Assembly (NCBI RefSeq): GCF_006874645.1
Contig: NZ_CP030082.1
Coordinates: 3,410,001-3,474,000 of the forward strand
Direction of reading: 5' to 3'
DNA: 64,000 nucleotides
From: Bdellovibrio sp. ZAP7
GTDB lineage: Bacteria > Bdellovibrionota > Bdellovibrionia > Bdellovibrionales > Bdellovibrionaceae
Part shown: piece by piece, positions 43,293 through 52,017 of the stretch
How positions within the stretch are numbered: position 1 is the stretch's first letter
How the letters are laid out: the number at the start of each line of letters is the position of its first letter
The notes under the pieces: model-generated
The model's input: the letters and a program-made list of their open reading frames with translations, nothing else
What the model was told of the DNA's origin: nothing
Database searches by the model: none
Made by a program: the position numbers and the translations under genes

Positions 43293-45008
43293 CTATTGCG
43301 CGACAGCCCAAGACACTTGAAGGTTCGGTTTTCCAGCGATGTCTACGACGGCGACGCTTAGGTTTTGATTGATCCAACGGACGATCATTTCTTTTTCAGA
43401 GTTCGTTAGTTCTGGATTGTGAAAGCGGAAATCAAACTCTGAAAGAGGCAAGCTAAAGCTCATGGATTTTTCTTTGCCTTTGGAATTCTTCAATTCGATT
43501 TCCAGGTTCACAAAGTTTTTCTTTTTGCCGGGTTCTTCGACTTTGTAGGTTGTGGTCGTTGTACCGACGAAAAATTCTTTCCACTCCTCATCGCCCAATT
43601 CCATATTCAACTTATTCTGGCGCATTTTAAAGTGCGGCGAATGAGACAACACATAGGATTGAAACATCGAGCTTGAAAGTTTCCAGTCGTATGCCACAGG
43701 CAACGTGCAATGGTACCCTTCAGGGAATTCCACAACACGGATATTGCGACTGTCGATTTTCATCACTTTATTTGAAATCTTTTGTGCATTGATCGCATAC
43801 GGAACCATGAAGTCGTGATCCGTAGCCCAAATCATCACCGGTTCAGAAACGTCTTTGTAGTAGGGCCAAAAGTTATTTAATCCCCAGAAATCTTCACTGT
43901 CTTTCATTCCTGGCGGAAGCTTCACTGAGTTAATGTATGAAAGACCGCCGTGGTAAGTTCTAACCACTTCAGAAACTGCTTTGTGAATGAATTTAAAACT
44001 GTCGTATTGAACCACGCCCGGAAGTTTTTCTTCGATACCGCGCAGACGACGACGTCCCCACAAATCGATAAATGCCGAACGAGTTCCACTGTTCGTTAAA
44101 CTCTCCATCGTCTCTTTCAAATTAATCACCGGGCATAAAGCCAGGAAACTTTGAATCAAGGGCGTTCCCGCAGGAGAGTTGTATTTATTCAGCAACGAAG
44201 AAAATAAAACTCCAGGACCGCCCAAGCTCATGCCCATGATGTGAATGCTGTCGACCACGCGAGACAAAGGTTCTGTGGGATTGCGAAGCATCTGAGCGAT
44301 CAAGATATTTTGAATTCCTTCATCGTAACCGCCGAACGAAAACTGATTGTTATTCGCAATGAAATCCGCGCTGGTTAAATTTTCAAGCAACAAAACATTG
44401 AATGGGGATTGTTCAAACAACATCATCATCCAGGCGCGCTCTGGTCTAAAATCCTCAATGCTTGAGAAAATTCCTGAACGGAAAATCACCAATGGACGAC
44501 GTTTAGAATCACCCTTTAACGCCAACAGCCCTTTTAGCTTTACGTTCCCAGGAAGATTAATCACCACACGGCGAAGAAACGGATGTTCATAGGCATTGTA
44601 ACGCATCGTTAGATATCGACGCACATTCACCATTTCACCCAAGTCTTCTGTCTGCAATTGCGAGCCGCACTCTTGTAGGTACTTCTGCACCAGTCCACCT
44701 TGAATTTGCGCGGAAACTGCAACGCGAGGATCTTGCAAGCGGGAAGCCCACACCGAAGTGTTGCACTTGTCCGTGACAGATTGCCCCTCCCCTGTAGGCG
44801 TCCAGCCTAGGATACCTTCGAATAGAAAGTTCAAAACTGCTGGATAACGCCCCGGGGCGTCGGCAAGAATAGGGTTATCTATTGCTGGAAACCAGATTCG
44901 AGGGCTTTGAAACTGCTCGATAAACGCCTGCTGAGGTGATGCAGGTTTCTGTGCAAAAGTGAAAAACGGAAATGCGCTGATGATGAGAACTATGAGAGAA
45001 CGAGACAT
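43293..45008 (-). CDS. secreted alpha/beta hydrolase
   Basis: 571 residues from the ATG at 45008, which gives a clean signal peptide ending at FTFAQ; a longer start would run into the divergent gdhA gene. The nucleophile elbow is IMGMSLGGPG (GxSxG). An acidic residue is likely in the ATDHDFMVPY region and the histidine in FPEGYHCTLP, giving a full triad order. It should be an exported esterase, lipase or peptidase. The C-terminal 150 residues, after the fold, are strand-rich and unassigned. It is upstream of the GMC oxidoreductase in the same direction, separated by a hairpin element. Confidence 0.8.
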   Translation of the reverse strand: MSRSLIVLIISAFPFFTFAQKPASPQQAFIEQFQSPRIWFPAIDNPILADAPGRYPAVLNFLFEGILGWTPTGEGQSVTDKCNTSVWASRLQDPRVAVSAQIQGGLVQKYLQECGSQLQTEDLGEMVNVRRYLTMRYNAYEHPFLRRVVINLPGNVKLKGLLALKGDSKRRPLVIFRSGIFSSIEDFRPERAWMMMLFEQSPFNVLLLENLTSADFIANNNQFSFGGYDEGIQNILIAQMLRNPTEPLSRVVDSIHIMGMSLGGPGVLFSSLLNKYNSPAGTPLIQSFLALCPVINLKETMESLTNSGTRSAFIDLWGRRRLRGIEEKLPGVVQYDSFKFIHKAVSEVVRTYHGGLSYINSVKLPPGMKDSEDFWGLNNFWPYYKDVSEPVMIWATDHDFMVPYAINAQKISNKVMKIDSRNIRVVEFPEGYHCTLPVAYDWKLSSSMFQSYVLSHSPHFKMRQNKLNMELGDEEWKEFFVGTTTTTYKVEEPGKKKNFVNLEIELKNSKGKEKSMSFSLPLSEFDFRFHNPELTNSEKEMIVRWINQNLSVAVVDIAGKPNLQVSWAVAQ

Positions 45009-45120
45009 AGGTCTAATTGTGGGGAAAAAGAACCACCGAGTCATCAGCTTTTTTCCCGAGTGACACTGAGTATTTACTTCATTAAACTGCCAGCGTGTAT
45101 TTTTAAGGAGACACATTAAC

Positions 45121-46395
45121 ATGGACCACAAGATTGAGCCCCTGTACGACGGGCCGTTGTTCAGAAACGCTATCCAAACTCTAGATGAATCCGCAAAAAT
45201 TATTAACTGTGACCCAAACGTTCTTGAGCGCCTAAAACGCCCTCGTCGTTGTATCACTGTTTCCGTTCCAGTTCGTATGGACGATTACTCTGTGAAAGTA
45301 TTCACAGGCTACCGTGTTCAGTACTCTCCAACGTTGGGACCCTACAAGGGCGGTATCCGTTATCACCAAAACGTAGATCTTCAAGAAGTTGTGGGTCTTG
45401 CTGCTTTGATGACTTTCAAAAACTCTGTTCTTGGTCTTCCATTGGGTGGCGCAAAGGGTGGTATCACTGTTGATCCAACTAAATTGTCACGCACTGAAAA
45501 ACAAAATCTGACTCGTCGTTATGCTTCTGAAATTGGACCATTCGTTGGACCAACTAAAGACATCCCAGCTCCAGACGTGGGCACTGATCCACAAACTATG
45601 GCTTGGTTCATGGACACTTACTCTCAAGAGCAAGGTGGCTTTGCGCAACCGGGTGTTGTAACTGGTAAACCAGTTGAAATCGGCGGTTCTTTGGGTCGTA
45701 ACCACGCTACAGGTTTAGGCGTTGTTTACGTTGCAGAGAAAGCTTTCGAAGTTTGCAAAATGAACATGAAGGGCTCCACTATCGCGATCCAAGGTTTTGG
45801 TAACGTGGGTTCTTTCGCTGCTAAATTTGCTTACGATCGTGGCGCACGCATCGTTGCAGTTTCTGACGTTTCCGGTGGTATCTTCAACGGTGATGGTCTT
45901 GATATCCCTGAAGTACTTGAGTACATCAAAGCTCACAAGTTTTTGAAGGGCTATCCAAAAGCAACACCAATCAGCAACGAAGACTTGCTTGAAGTTAAAT
46001 GTGATGCTTTGTTCCCATGCGCTCTTGAAAACCAAATCGACACTCACAACGCTGAAAAAATCCAAGCGAAAATCATCGTTGAAGGTGCGAACGGTCCTAT
46101 CACGAATGCAGCTACAAAAATTCTTTCTAAACGTGGCGTGTTCATCGCTCCAGACGTTATCGCCAACGGTGGCGGCGTAATCGTTTCTTACTTTGAATGG
46201 GTTCAAGACACGATGGCGTTGTTCTGGGATGAAGACGAAGTAAATGCTAAATTGAAAACTCTTATCACTAAAGCTTTCGACAAAGGTTACGCAATGTCGA
46301 AAGAAAAGAACGTGGATATGAGATCTGCTGCGATGGCGGTTTCTGTTCAGCGCCTTGAAAAAGCGATGCTTTTGAGAGGTCTTTACCCTCGCTAG
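45121..46395 (+). CDS. gdhA: glutamate dehydrogenase (Glu/Leu/Phe/Val family)
   Basis: 424 residues, ATG with AAGGAGA upstream. The substrate site is GPYKGGIRYH, with catalytic lysines in PLGGAKGGI and the DVGT loop in PAPDVGTDPQT. The NAD(P)-binding fold starts at IQGFGNVGSFAAK. It deaminates glutamate to 2-oxoglutarate and ammonia or the reverse. For a bacterium that lives on prey amino acids it is an expected central enzyme. Its codon choice looks biased to frequent codons, which suggests strong expression. A strong terminator follows. Confidence 0.93.
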   Translation: MDHKIEPLYDGPLFRNAIQTLDESAKIINCDPNVLERLKRPRRCITVSVPVRMDDYSVKVFTGYRVQYSPTLGPYKGGIRYHQNVDLQEVVGLAALMTFKNSVLGLPLGGAKGGITVDPTKLSRTEKQNLTRRYASEIGPFVGPTKDIPAPDVGTDPQTMAWFMDTYSQEQGGFAQPGVVTGKPVEIGGSLGRNHATGLGVVYVAEKAFEVCKMNMKGSTIAIQGFGNVGSFAAKFAYDRGARIVAVSDVSGGIFNGDGLDIPEVLEYIKAHKFLKGYPKATPISNEDLLEVKCDALFPCALENQIDTHNAEKIQAKIIVEGANGPITNAATKILSKRGVFIAPDVIANGGGVIVSYFEWVQDTMALFWDEDEVNAKLKTLITKAFDKGYAMSKEKNVDMRSAAMAVSVQRLEKAMLLRGLYPR

Positions 46396-46402
46396 TTTCA
46401 AC

Positions 46403-46434
46403 AAAGGTGGGTTTCAAAACCCACCTTTTTTTTT
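46403..46434 (+). terminator. terminator of gdhA
   Basis: GGTGGGTTT, a two-base loop and AAACCCACC followed by nine T, eight bases after the gdhA stop. Confidence 0.92.
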
Positions 46435-46470
46435 GCCTTTTTCTGTATTTATTTTTGGAGTGTTTTTCTC

Positions 46471-47457
46471 ATGCGTCCTTGGCTTTTGCTTCCTCCCAAA
46501 CTCGCTCACGATATTAACGGTTACGCACTTCCATTACTTTCTTATCTTCACGGCAAAAAAACTCCCCATTGGAATTCCTTCACTTGGAGAAACATGACCT
46601 TTCCAAATCCCTTGGGAATTGCAGGTGGCGTGGATAAAGATGCGGAACATTTAAGTGACTGGTGGAGATTGGGATGTGGCTTCGTCGAAGTCGGAACCGT
46701 CACTCCTCAGCCGCAAGCTCCGAATTCAGGGAAAATCATGGATCGCGATATGAAGCTGACCGCCATGTGGAATAAAATGGGCTTTCCCAGCCAGGGAGCA
46801 GACGAAGTATTCTATAATCTCGCCTCTTACGCTCCGAATTTTAGAACCCCAGTGTTCGTAAACATCGGAAAAAATCGTCAGACTCCCAATCACCAGGCCG
46901 TAAATGATTATTTGGAGCTGGTCGATAAGTTTCGTCCTTGGGCCGATGCTTTTGTGGTCAATATATCCAGCCCCAACACTGCAGGCCTTCGCGAACTGCA
47001 GAAAAAAGAAAACTTGGGCGCTTTGCTAAAGCCGATCTTGGACCGAGTATCACACTTTGAACCAACACCAGTGTTGGTTAAGCTAAGCCCTGATATGGGT
47101 GAAGAGGGCCTTGCTGAAGCTGTCGCAAACTGCCAGGAAATTGGAGTGGATGGCTTCGTGTTAACAAACACGACCCTGATGAGACCAAATGGATGTCGTT
47201 TTCCTAATGAAGGCGGCCTTTCGGGGGCGCCATTAAAGAACCTGTCTCAACGCGCACTTCAAATTGCTGTTGAAACTTTAGGCAAAAAGCGTCAAGGAAT
47301 GCTATTAGTAAGCGCCGGAGGGGTCTTAACTCCGGAAGATGTCTTTGAAAGATTGCAAATGGGCGCAGATCTTGTTCAAATTTACTCTGCACTTGTTTTT
47401 CATGGACCAAGCTTTTTCCATGATGTGGCAGCTAGAAGGAAAAATGTCGGAAGATAG
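46471..47457 (+). CDS. pyrD: dihydroorotate dehydrogenase, quinone type
   Basis: 328 residues. FMN and substrate motifs are NPLGIAGGVDKDAEH, GFVEVGTVTPQPQ, VVNISSPNTAGLREL with the catalytic serine, VLVKLSPD, GFVLTNTT and VSAGGV. The N-terminal helical extension (residues 1-40) is that of class 2 enzymes that pass electrons to membrane quinones. It carries out the fourth step of pyrimidine synthesis. GGAG lies about ten bases before the ATG. The NUDIX gene starts inside its 3' end. Confidence 0.93.
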   Translation: MRPWLLLPPKLAHDINGYALPLLSYLHGKKTPHWNSFTWRNMTFPNPLGIAGGVDKDAEHLSDWWRLGCGFVEVGTVTPQPQAPNSGKIMDRDMKLTAMWNKMGFPSQGADEVFYNLASYAPNFRTPVFVNIGKNRQTPNHQAVNDYLELVDKFRPWADAFVVNISSPNTAGLRELQKKENLGALLKPILDRVSHFEPTPVLVKLSPDMGEEGLAEAVANCQEIGVDGFVLTNTTLMRPNGCRFPNEGGLSGAPLKNLSQRALQIAVETLGKKRQGMLLVSAGGVLTPEDVFERLQMGADLVQIYSALVFHGPSFFHDVAARRKNVGR

Positions 47458-47902
47458 TGTTGAGTTAAAATCAAGAAAACCAAAAATCCGTAAGGGTCAT
47501 TGGATTCCCGTGGTTGCAGGCTTTCTGCGCAAAGACGGAAAGATCTTGGTCGGTCAACGCCCCGAAAACAACTCCTTAGCTGGGCAATGGGAATTTCCCG
47601 GTGGAAAAATCGAAAGTGGCGAGACACCTGAACAAGCTTTGGCTCGTGAACTTGACGAGGAGCTTGGTATTGAAGCTGAAGTCGGCGACCTAAAACTAGC
47701 GTGCACTCATTCTTATGGAGATGTAGGGATTCTCATATTATTTTATGAAATCCTATATTGGAAAGGCGAACCTCGCGCCAAACATCACATGATGCTTGAG
47801 TGGATACATCCGGAAGAACTTAAACACCGTAATATCCCTGAAGCCAATCGTAAGATTCTGAACAGAATCTACAAAGCCCTGGGACTTGAATGGCCAAAAT
47901 AA
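47444..47902 (+). CDS. NUDIX hydrolase, MutT-like
   Basis: 152 residues from the ATG at 47444, which follows AAGGAAAA; an upstream in-frame ATG at 47339 lies deep within pyrD. The NUDIX box is complete: GGKIESGETPEQALARELDEELGI. The N-terminal VVAGFLRKDGKILVGQRP and the preceding QWEFPGG match MutT, which hydrolyses 8-oxo-dGTP. Related enzymes accept other nucleotides, so the substrate is probable rather than certain. It overlaps pyrD by 14 bases and the next gene by 13, so the three are one operon. Confidence 0.85.
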   Translation: MSEDSVELKSRKPKIRKGHWIPVVAGFLRKDGKILVGQRPENNSLAGQWEFPGGKIESGETPEQALARELDEELGIEAEVGDLKLACTHSYGDVGILILFYEILYWKGEPRAKHHMMLEWIHPEELKHRNIPEANRKILNRIYKALGLEWPK

Positions 47903-49005
47903 TTCTTGTTAGTACCAAAGTTCAAAGCACGACATGGCAGCTGGCTCAAGCATTGCGCTCCCAACAACATGAAGTGACAGTACTAACCAGTTATGGCGAT
48001 GCCCCTCCAGAAACAGCCAACGGCATTGAATTCATGGCCTATTTTAAAAAGTGGTCCATCCTGGAAGGTTTAAAAATCATTCCGGGTCTTTTCGGAATGC
48101 AGCCTCATATTCTACATTTGATTTTAGATGACGATCGTATGAATGCCGCCCAGGTGATTTTGTCGACTTTCGCAAAATCCCACCCCAGCTGTGTACTGAC
48201 GACATCCCTATTGCACATTAGACGTGGTCTTAAAAAATCCAATCCCGTTCGTTATCTGGTAGAGGAAAGTGACATCATCACTTTTCCGACGGTCGAATCA
48301 TTGGCGCAATTGCGTGGCCTTAACGTCCGCTCGACAAAACAAGGTCGCGGTATTCTGCCACCGGCTTTAGATTTTAAAAACCAACAGCAACAATTGGGTG
48401 CTTTGGATGAAGACGAAGTTTCCTTGCTGACAAATATCCAAGACAAAGAATTTTTCGTCCTTCCGTTCCGTGAAGGCCGATTTAATCCTGAGTCCGATCG
48501 CTTTGCCCGTTTAAAAATGCTGGCTCGTCGCCACAAGCTTGTCTTGTGGGGCAGTTATTCGCATTGGTCCCTGCGCGAAAGAAAGCATTTCGCCAACTGG
48601 ATGGAAAAAAATGGCTGCGGCGACCGCTGGGTCGTGACCGGTGAAATCTCTCCTCACCTATCTAGAATTCTGTTGGAAAAATCTGTCGCTTTCGTGATGG
48701 CGGGCCAGTCTTTTACGCCAGTGGAAATGACGGAGTACTATATGCGCGCGATCCAGGCCAAATCGACTTTGATCTTGGATTCCAAACAGACCAGCGTGCA
48801 TGCAGATCTTTGGAAAAACACTGTAAATTGCTGGGTACTGAATGCCGACAGTTTACACAAAGACCTGGTTAAACTTTTAGAGCGTACAAATTTATCGTTA
48901 CCCGAAGCCCTCTCTGAAGACTGGGCACAAAGCAGTCATATTGTTGATTCATCCATGAATGAATTAAACCGACTGTATAATCGGGCCTTGGCTTCTGCCA
49001 GATAG
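47890..49005 (+). CDS. glycosyltransferase-like protein (GT-B fold candidate)
   Basis: 371 residues, no signal peptide. The N-terminal half starts like a GT-B enzyme, with strand-helix AKIILVSTKVQSTTWQLAQ and EVTVLTSYGD. The second half has VLWGSYSHWSL, WVVTGEIS and VFVM-like strands (SVAFVMAGQSFTPVEM) in the usual order of the donor domain. No strong EX7E motif is seen, so activity is uncertain. It lies between the NUDIX hydrolase (13-base overlap) and a clear GT4 enzyme, which points to a surface polysaccharide or glycolipid pathway. Confidence 0.6.
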   Translation: MAKIILVSTKVQSTTWQLAQALRSQQHEVTVLTSYGDAPPETANGIEFMAYFKKWSILEGLKIIPGLFGMQPHILHLILDDDRMNAAQVILSTFAKSHPSCVLTTSLLHIRRGLKKSNPVRYLVEESDIITFPTVESLAQLRGLNVRSTKQGRGILPPALDFKNQQQQLGALDEDEVSLLTNIQDKEFFVLPFREGRFNPESDRFARLKMLARRHKLVLWGSYSHWSLRERKHFANWMEKNGCGDRWVVTGEISPHLSRILLEKSVAFVMAGQSFTPVEMTEYYMRAIQAKSTLILDSKQTSVHADLWKNTVNCWVLNADSLHKDLVKLLERTNLSLPEALSEDWAQSSHIVDSSMNELNRLYNRALASAR

Positions 49006-49022
49006 TCTTTTAATCTTTATTC

Positions 49023-50285
49023 ATGTTCGCGAAAAAATCCGCACTGCCGGAATCTCTTAACATTTGCCTGACCTCGCATCGTTTTCCGATTCTAAGTCGG
49101 GCAACTGATCATGGGTTTTTGTGGCCTATTGCTCGCGGCCTGGCTCGCGAAGGTCACAAGGTCACGGTTATTTCCGCGAACTCCCCTTTAAAAAAACCTG
49201 AAGTGACTCGCGATGGTGTTCGCGTGTTTTATCTGAATGAGGGCGAAAAAAATCTTGCTCACTTGCGCTTTCAAATGGCGGTTCGTCAGAAGTTCATGCA
49301 GCTTCACCGCGAAACTCCGTTTCACATTGTGCACTCGATTGATAAATCAGGTTATCGCATCGGCAATCGCAAAAAAGATCTGAATGTGGCTGTCGCTTAC
49401 GACGTTGAAGCCACTCAGATGTCTCAGTTGTTTGCGATCCTGGCGATGAAGCAGGAAACTCTGCCCAGCATTCTGACGACGGGCCTTGCAACCGCTTATA
49501 AATTTTTGACGACTTATTATGGTGGAGACCGCCAGCTTCTTTCCACGGCGGATGGTATCTTTGTGACCAATCCTCAACAGAAAATCATCCTAGAAAGATA
49601 TTATCTGTATCCGGATTTTCACACCTATACAGTGCCGTACGGAATTGATCTGGGGGATTTAACTCCCAAAGAACAATCTCTGGAGCTGCGAAATAAATTA
49701 AACCTGCCAGAAAATTCCCATATCGCAGTCACTATCAATGACATGACCGATGCCCATGAAATGCTGCCGTTATTGCAGGCTTTTGAAAAAGTCGCGATAA
49801 AAAAACCGAACAGCTATTTGATCGTGGTCGGTAACGGACCTAAATTTAAAGACGTGGAATACCAGGTTTTGAACTTGGCTTTGGGTAACCGTGTGATTTT
49901 GGCTGGCGCAGTACCAGCTTCCGAACTGGAAGACTATATTGTTTTGGGCGATGTTTTCATTAATATGGGTTCGCGCAGTACGGGTTTTGAGCCGTCAACT
50001 TTGGAAGCCATGGCACAAAAGAAAGTCGTCATGGGTTCTGAAGTTTCCCCGATCGCCAACATCATCGAAGATGGCCGCGACGGGTTCTTACTGCGCCCTG
50101 CTGACGTAGATTCGATCTCAAACCTTTTGGTGGAGATCTTTTCAGGAACAATGCCCGCAGATGAGATCGGCGAAAGAGCGCGTCAGCGCGTCATGGACCT
50201 GTTCGATACGGGTAAAATGGTCCAGGCCGTCATTGATGCCTACCGTAAAATCCTTCTCAATACCGGAATGTATAAGAAGCAATGA
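49023..50285 (+). CDS. GT4-family glycosyltransferase
   Basis: 420 residues. The N-terminal half begins NICLTSHRFPILSRATDHG and has the usual GLAREGHKVTVIS helix. The C-terminal donor domain has LIVVGNGPKFKDVEYQV, VILAGAVPASELEDYI and FEPSTLEAMAQKKVVMGSEV, the last corresponding to the EX7E site of GT4 enzymes. It transfers sugar from a nucleotide-sugar to an unknown acceptor at the inner membrane or in the cytoplasm. It follows the related gene by 17 bases and no ribosome site is obvious, so it probably depends on read-through translation. Confidence 0.85.
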   Translation: MFAKKSALPESLNICLTSHRFPILSRATDHGFLWPIARGLAREGHKVTVISANSPLKKPEVTRDGVRVFYLNEGEKNLAHLRFQMAVRQKFMQLHRETPFHIVHSIDKSGYRIGNRKKDLNVAVAYDVEATQMSQLFAILAMKQETLPSILTTGLATAYKFLTTYYGGDRQLLSTADGIFVTNPQQKIILERYYLYPDFHTYTVPYGIDLGDLTPKEQSLELRNKLNLPENSHIAVTINDMTDAHEMLPLLQAFEKVAIKKPNSYLIVVGNGPKFKDVEYQVLNLALGNRVILAGAVPASELEDYIVLGDVFINMGSRSTGFEPSTLEAMAQKKVVMGSEVSPIANIIEDGRDGFLLRPADVDSISNLLVEIFSGTMPADEIGERARQRVMDLFDTGKMVQAVIDAYRKILLNTGMYKKQ

Positions 50286-50305
50286 GTTAAATCATTGAAA
50301 AGTGG

Positions 50306-50333
50306 TAGTCAGCCCCCACACACCCTGTATAAT
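50306..50333 (+). promoter_or_regulatory. sigma-70 promoter of the HU/IHF gene
   Basis: TAGTCA (50306-50311), a 16-base spacer and a perfect TATAAT (50328-50333). The transcript would start near 50340, leaving about 36 bases before the ATG at 50376. Confidence 0.55.
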
Positions 50334-50375
50334 CGGGAGTGTTATCAATACTTTATGTTCTAGAGGATCTGGACG

Positions 50376-50660
50376 ATGACTAAAGCGGATTTGATTAATT
50401 TGATCTCTGAAAAAGCTGGTATCACTCGCGTGAAAGCAGAGACCGTTGTGAATACAATCTTCGATTCTATGGTTGAAGCGTTGATGCGTGATGACCGTAT
50501 TGAGATCCGTGGTTTTGGTTCATTCGTGAATCGTCAATACGGTGCTTATAAAGGCCGCAATCCTCGCACAGGCGAAATCATCAACGTCGAAGAAAAGAAA
50601 CTTCCATTCTTCAAAGTCGGTAAAGAACTTAAAGAAGACATCAACGGCGGCAAAGAGTAA
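50376..50660 (+). CDS. HU/IHF-family DNA-bending protein
   Basis: 94 residues. The N-terminal dimer helices are followed by the GFGSF turn and the DNA-binding arm GRNPRTGEI with the conserved proline that kinks DNA. It packs or bends chromosomal DNA. The residues EIRGFGSFVNRQYGAYKGRNPRTGEI lean to the IHF type rather than HU, but the split cannot be made certain. It has its own promoter and terminator, and GAGG precedes the start. Confidence 0.92.
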   Translation: MTKADLINLISEKAGITRVKAETVVNTIFDSMVEALMRDDRIEIRGFGSFVNRQYGAYKGRNPRTGEIINVEEKKLPFFKVGKELKEDINGGKE

Positions 50661-50680
50661 CTCACTCTGCCTACTGAATG

Positions 50681-50708
50681 AAAAAGGGACCACACGGTCC
50701 CTTTTTTT
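50681..50708. terminator. bidirectional terminator between HU/IHF gene and epmA
   Basis: GGGACC-acac-GGTCCC with five A before and seven T after it. Confidence 0.9.
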
Positions 50709-50727
50709 ATGGTCTTTTTTAGATCCC

Positions 50728-50757
50728 TACAACGATGAAGTCGGAGTGCAGACCAGC
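50728..50757 (-). repeat. 3' hairpin repeat, copy 3 (degraded)
   Basis: On the minus strand it starts GCTGGTCTGCACTCCGAC, like copy 1, but the second stem half has three mismatches. It lies directly at the epmA stop, with its last base in the stop codon. Confidence 0.6.
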
Positions 50758-51968
50758 TACTTTGGAAAAACGGAAATATCTGAGATATTTCTGATTCCGT
50801 GCAGGGCCATGAACAGACGTTCAACTCCCAAAGCAACCCCCCCACTGGGCGGCAAACCTGCATCCAGGCATTGGAAAAATTCTGGATCCAAAGCGATCAT
50901 TTCCTTATGAGATTGCTGTTTCTTTTCCAGGTCTTCTTCAGAACGCTGTCTTTGAATTTGCGGATCGTTCAGTTCGTGGAACGCGTTGCAAAGTTCAAGG
51001 CCCTGCCAGTAGGCTTCGAATCTATCGCCCCAACCATCAGGCGTCAGTCGAGCAAGAGCCGCTTGGTAAGGTGGATACTTTTCGACAAAAATCAGGTCTT
51101 CGCCGTGCAATTGGGATTCGATTTTTTCCATAAAAATGAGGAAGAAAAAGTCGTCGATGCTTTCGGCACTGTGGACATCCACGTTTAGTTTTTGGGCGAG
51201 TGCTTTTAATTCTTCTTTTGTAGTTTCCGGTGTGAAATCAAATCCGCAATGGATTTTAAAAAGCTCCGCGACCGAATAGCTCAGAATCTTGCGAGGAGCT
51301 GGGAACTTTAAGACCTTCACCAGGTGCTGAACCAAATCAATCACGTCTTGCTTGATCGTTCCTAAGTTGTCGTAGGCGCGATACCACTCCAACATATTGA
51401 ATTCCGGTTGATGACGTTCCGTCACTTCACCGTTACGAAAACAGGGGGCGATTTCAAAAATCTTTTCAGCGCCCAATGCGAGAGCTTTTTTCAGATGCAG
51501 TTCCGGGCTGGTCGGCAAATAAAGTTTTTCTTTGCGGGAACCAACTTTAAGTTCTGTCAAGAACACGTCCAAGGACGGCTCCGTTCCAGGACATACCACC
51601 AACGACGGTGTTTTTACTTCGACGAAATCTTTGCGACGGAAGAAATGGCGAACCTCTTCGACATAACGATTCCATTTTTCTAAAATGTCTTTGTTATAAG
51701 TGCGATTTGGCAGAGCGGCTTTATTGGGAGCAAGCAGAATTAATTCCGTCGCGGAAACTGCAGCAACAATGTCACCTTCGATCAGAAATTCCGACTGCGG
51801 CGGAGCTTTTTCAAAAGAGACGATCTGTTCTTTTCCATCGCGAATCAAAGTGATTTCCAGCTCACCCGCTTCGCGCACGATCTGATAAATACGACCTGCC
51901 GCCTTGGCATCAGCGGGCATCGCGGGATAAGACGTCCAATGTTGATTTAAAAAAGTATTTCTATCCAA
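50757..51968 (-). CDS. epmA: EF-P beta-lysine ligase EpmA (GenX/PoxA), with N-terminal extension
   Basis: 403 residues. The class II synthetase core is clear: motif 2 as FRNGEVTERHQPEFNMLEWY and motif 3 as GGVALGVERLFMALHG. It lacks the full lysyl-tRNA synthetase anticodon domain. Typical EpmA has about 325 residues; here the first 90 residues look like a shortened OB fold (TLIRDGKEQIVSFEKAP). It attaches beta-lysine to elongation factor P. The partner genes epmB and efp are not in the window. A highly diverged lysyl-tRNA synthetase form is the less likely alternative. Confidence 0.82.
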   Translation of the reverse strand: MDRNTFLNQHWTSYPAMPADAKAAGRIYQIVREAGELEITLIRDGKEQIVSFEKAPPQSEFLIEGDIVAAVSATELILLAPNKAALPNRTYNKDILEKWNRYVEEVRHFFRRKDFVEVKTPSLVVCPGTEPSLDVFLTELKVGSRKEKLYLPTSPELHLKKALALGAEKIFEIAPCFRNGEVTERHQPEFNMLEWYRAYDNLGTIKQDVIDLVQHLVKVLKFPAPRKILSYSVAELFKIHCGFDFTPETTKEELKALAQKLNVDVHSAESIDDFFFLIFMEKIESQLHGEDLIFVEKYPPYQAALARLTPDGWGDRFEAYWQGLELCNAFHELNDPQIQRQRSEEDLEKKQQSHKEMIALDPEFFQCLDAGLPPSGGVALGVERLFMALHGIRNISDISVFPK

Positions 51969-51985
51969 AGTCCTTGCAGATTAGC

Positions 51986-52001
51986 GGTACGGCCTTACTT
52001 T
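51986..52001. repeat. single GGTACGG repeat arm
   Basis: GGTACGGCCTTACTTT matches the arms at 32614, 32696 and 40348. No facing arm is seen close by. It lies 3' of the minus-strand regulator at 52018. Confidence 0.6.
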
Positions 52002-52017
52002 GGGTAGCAAGAGTGCG

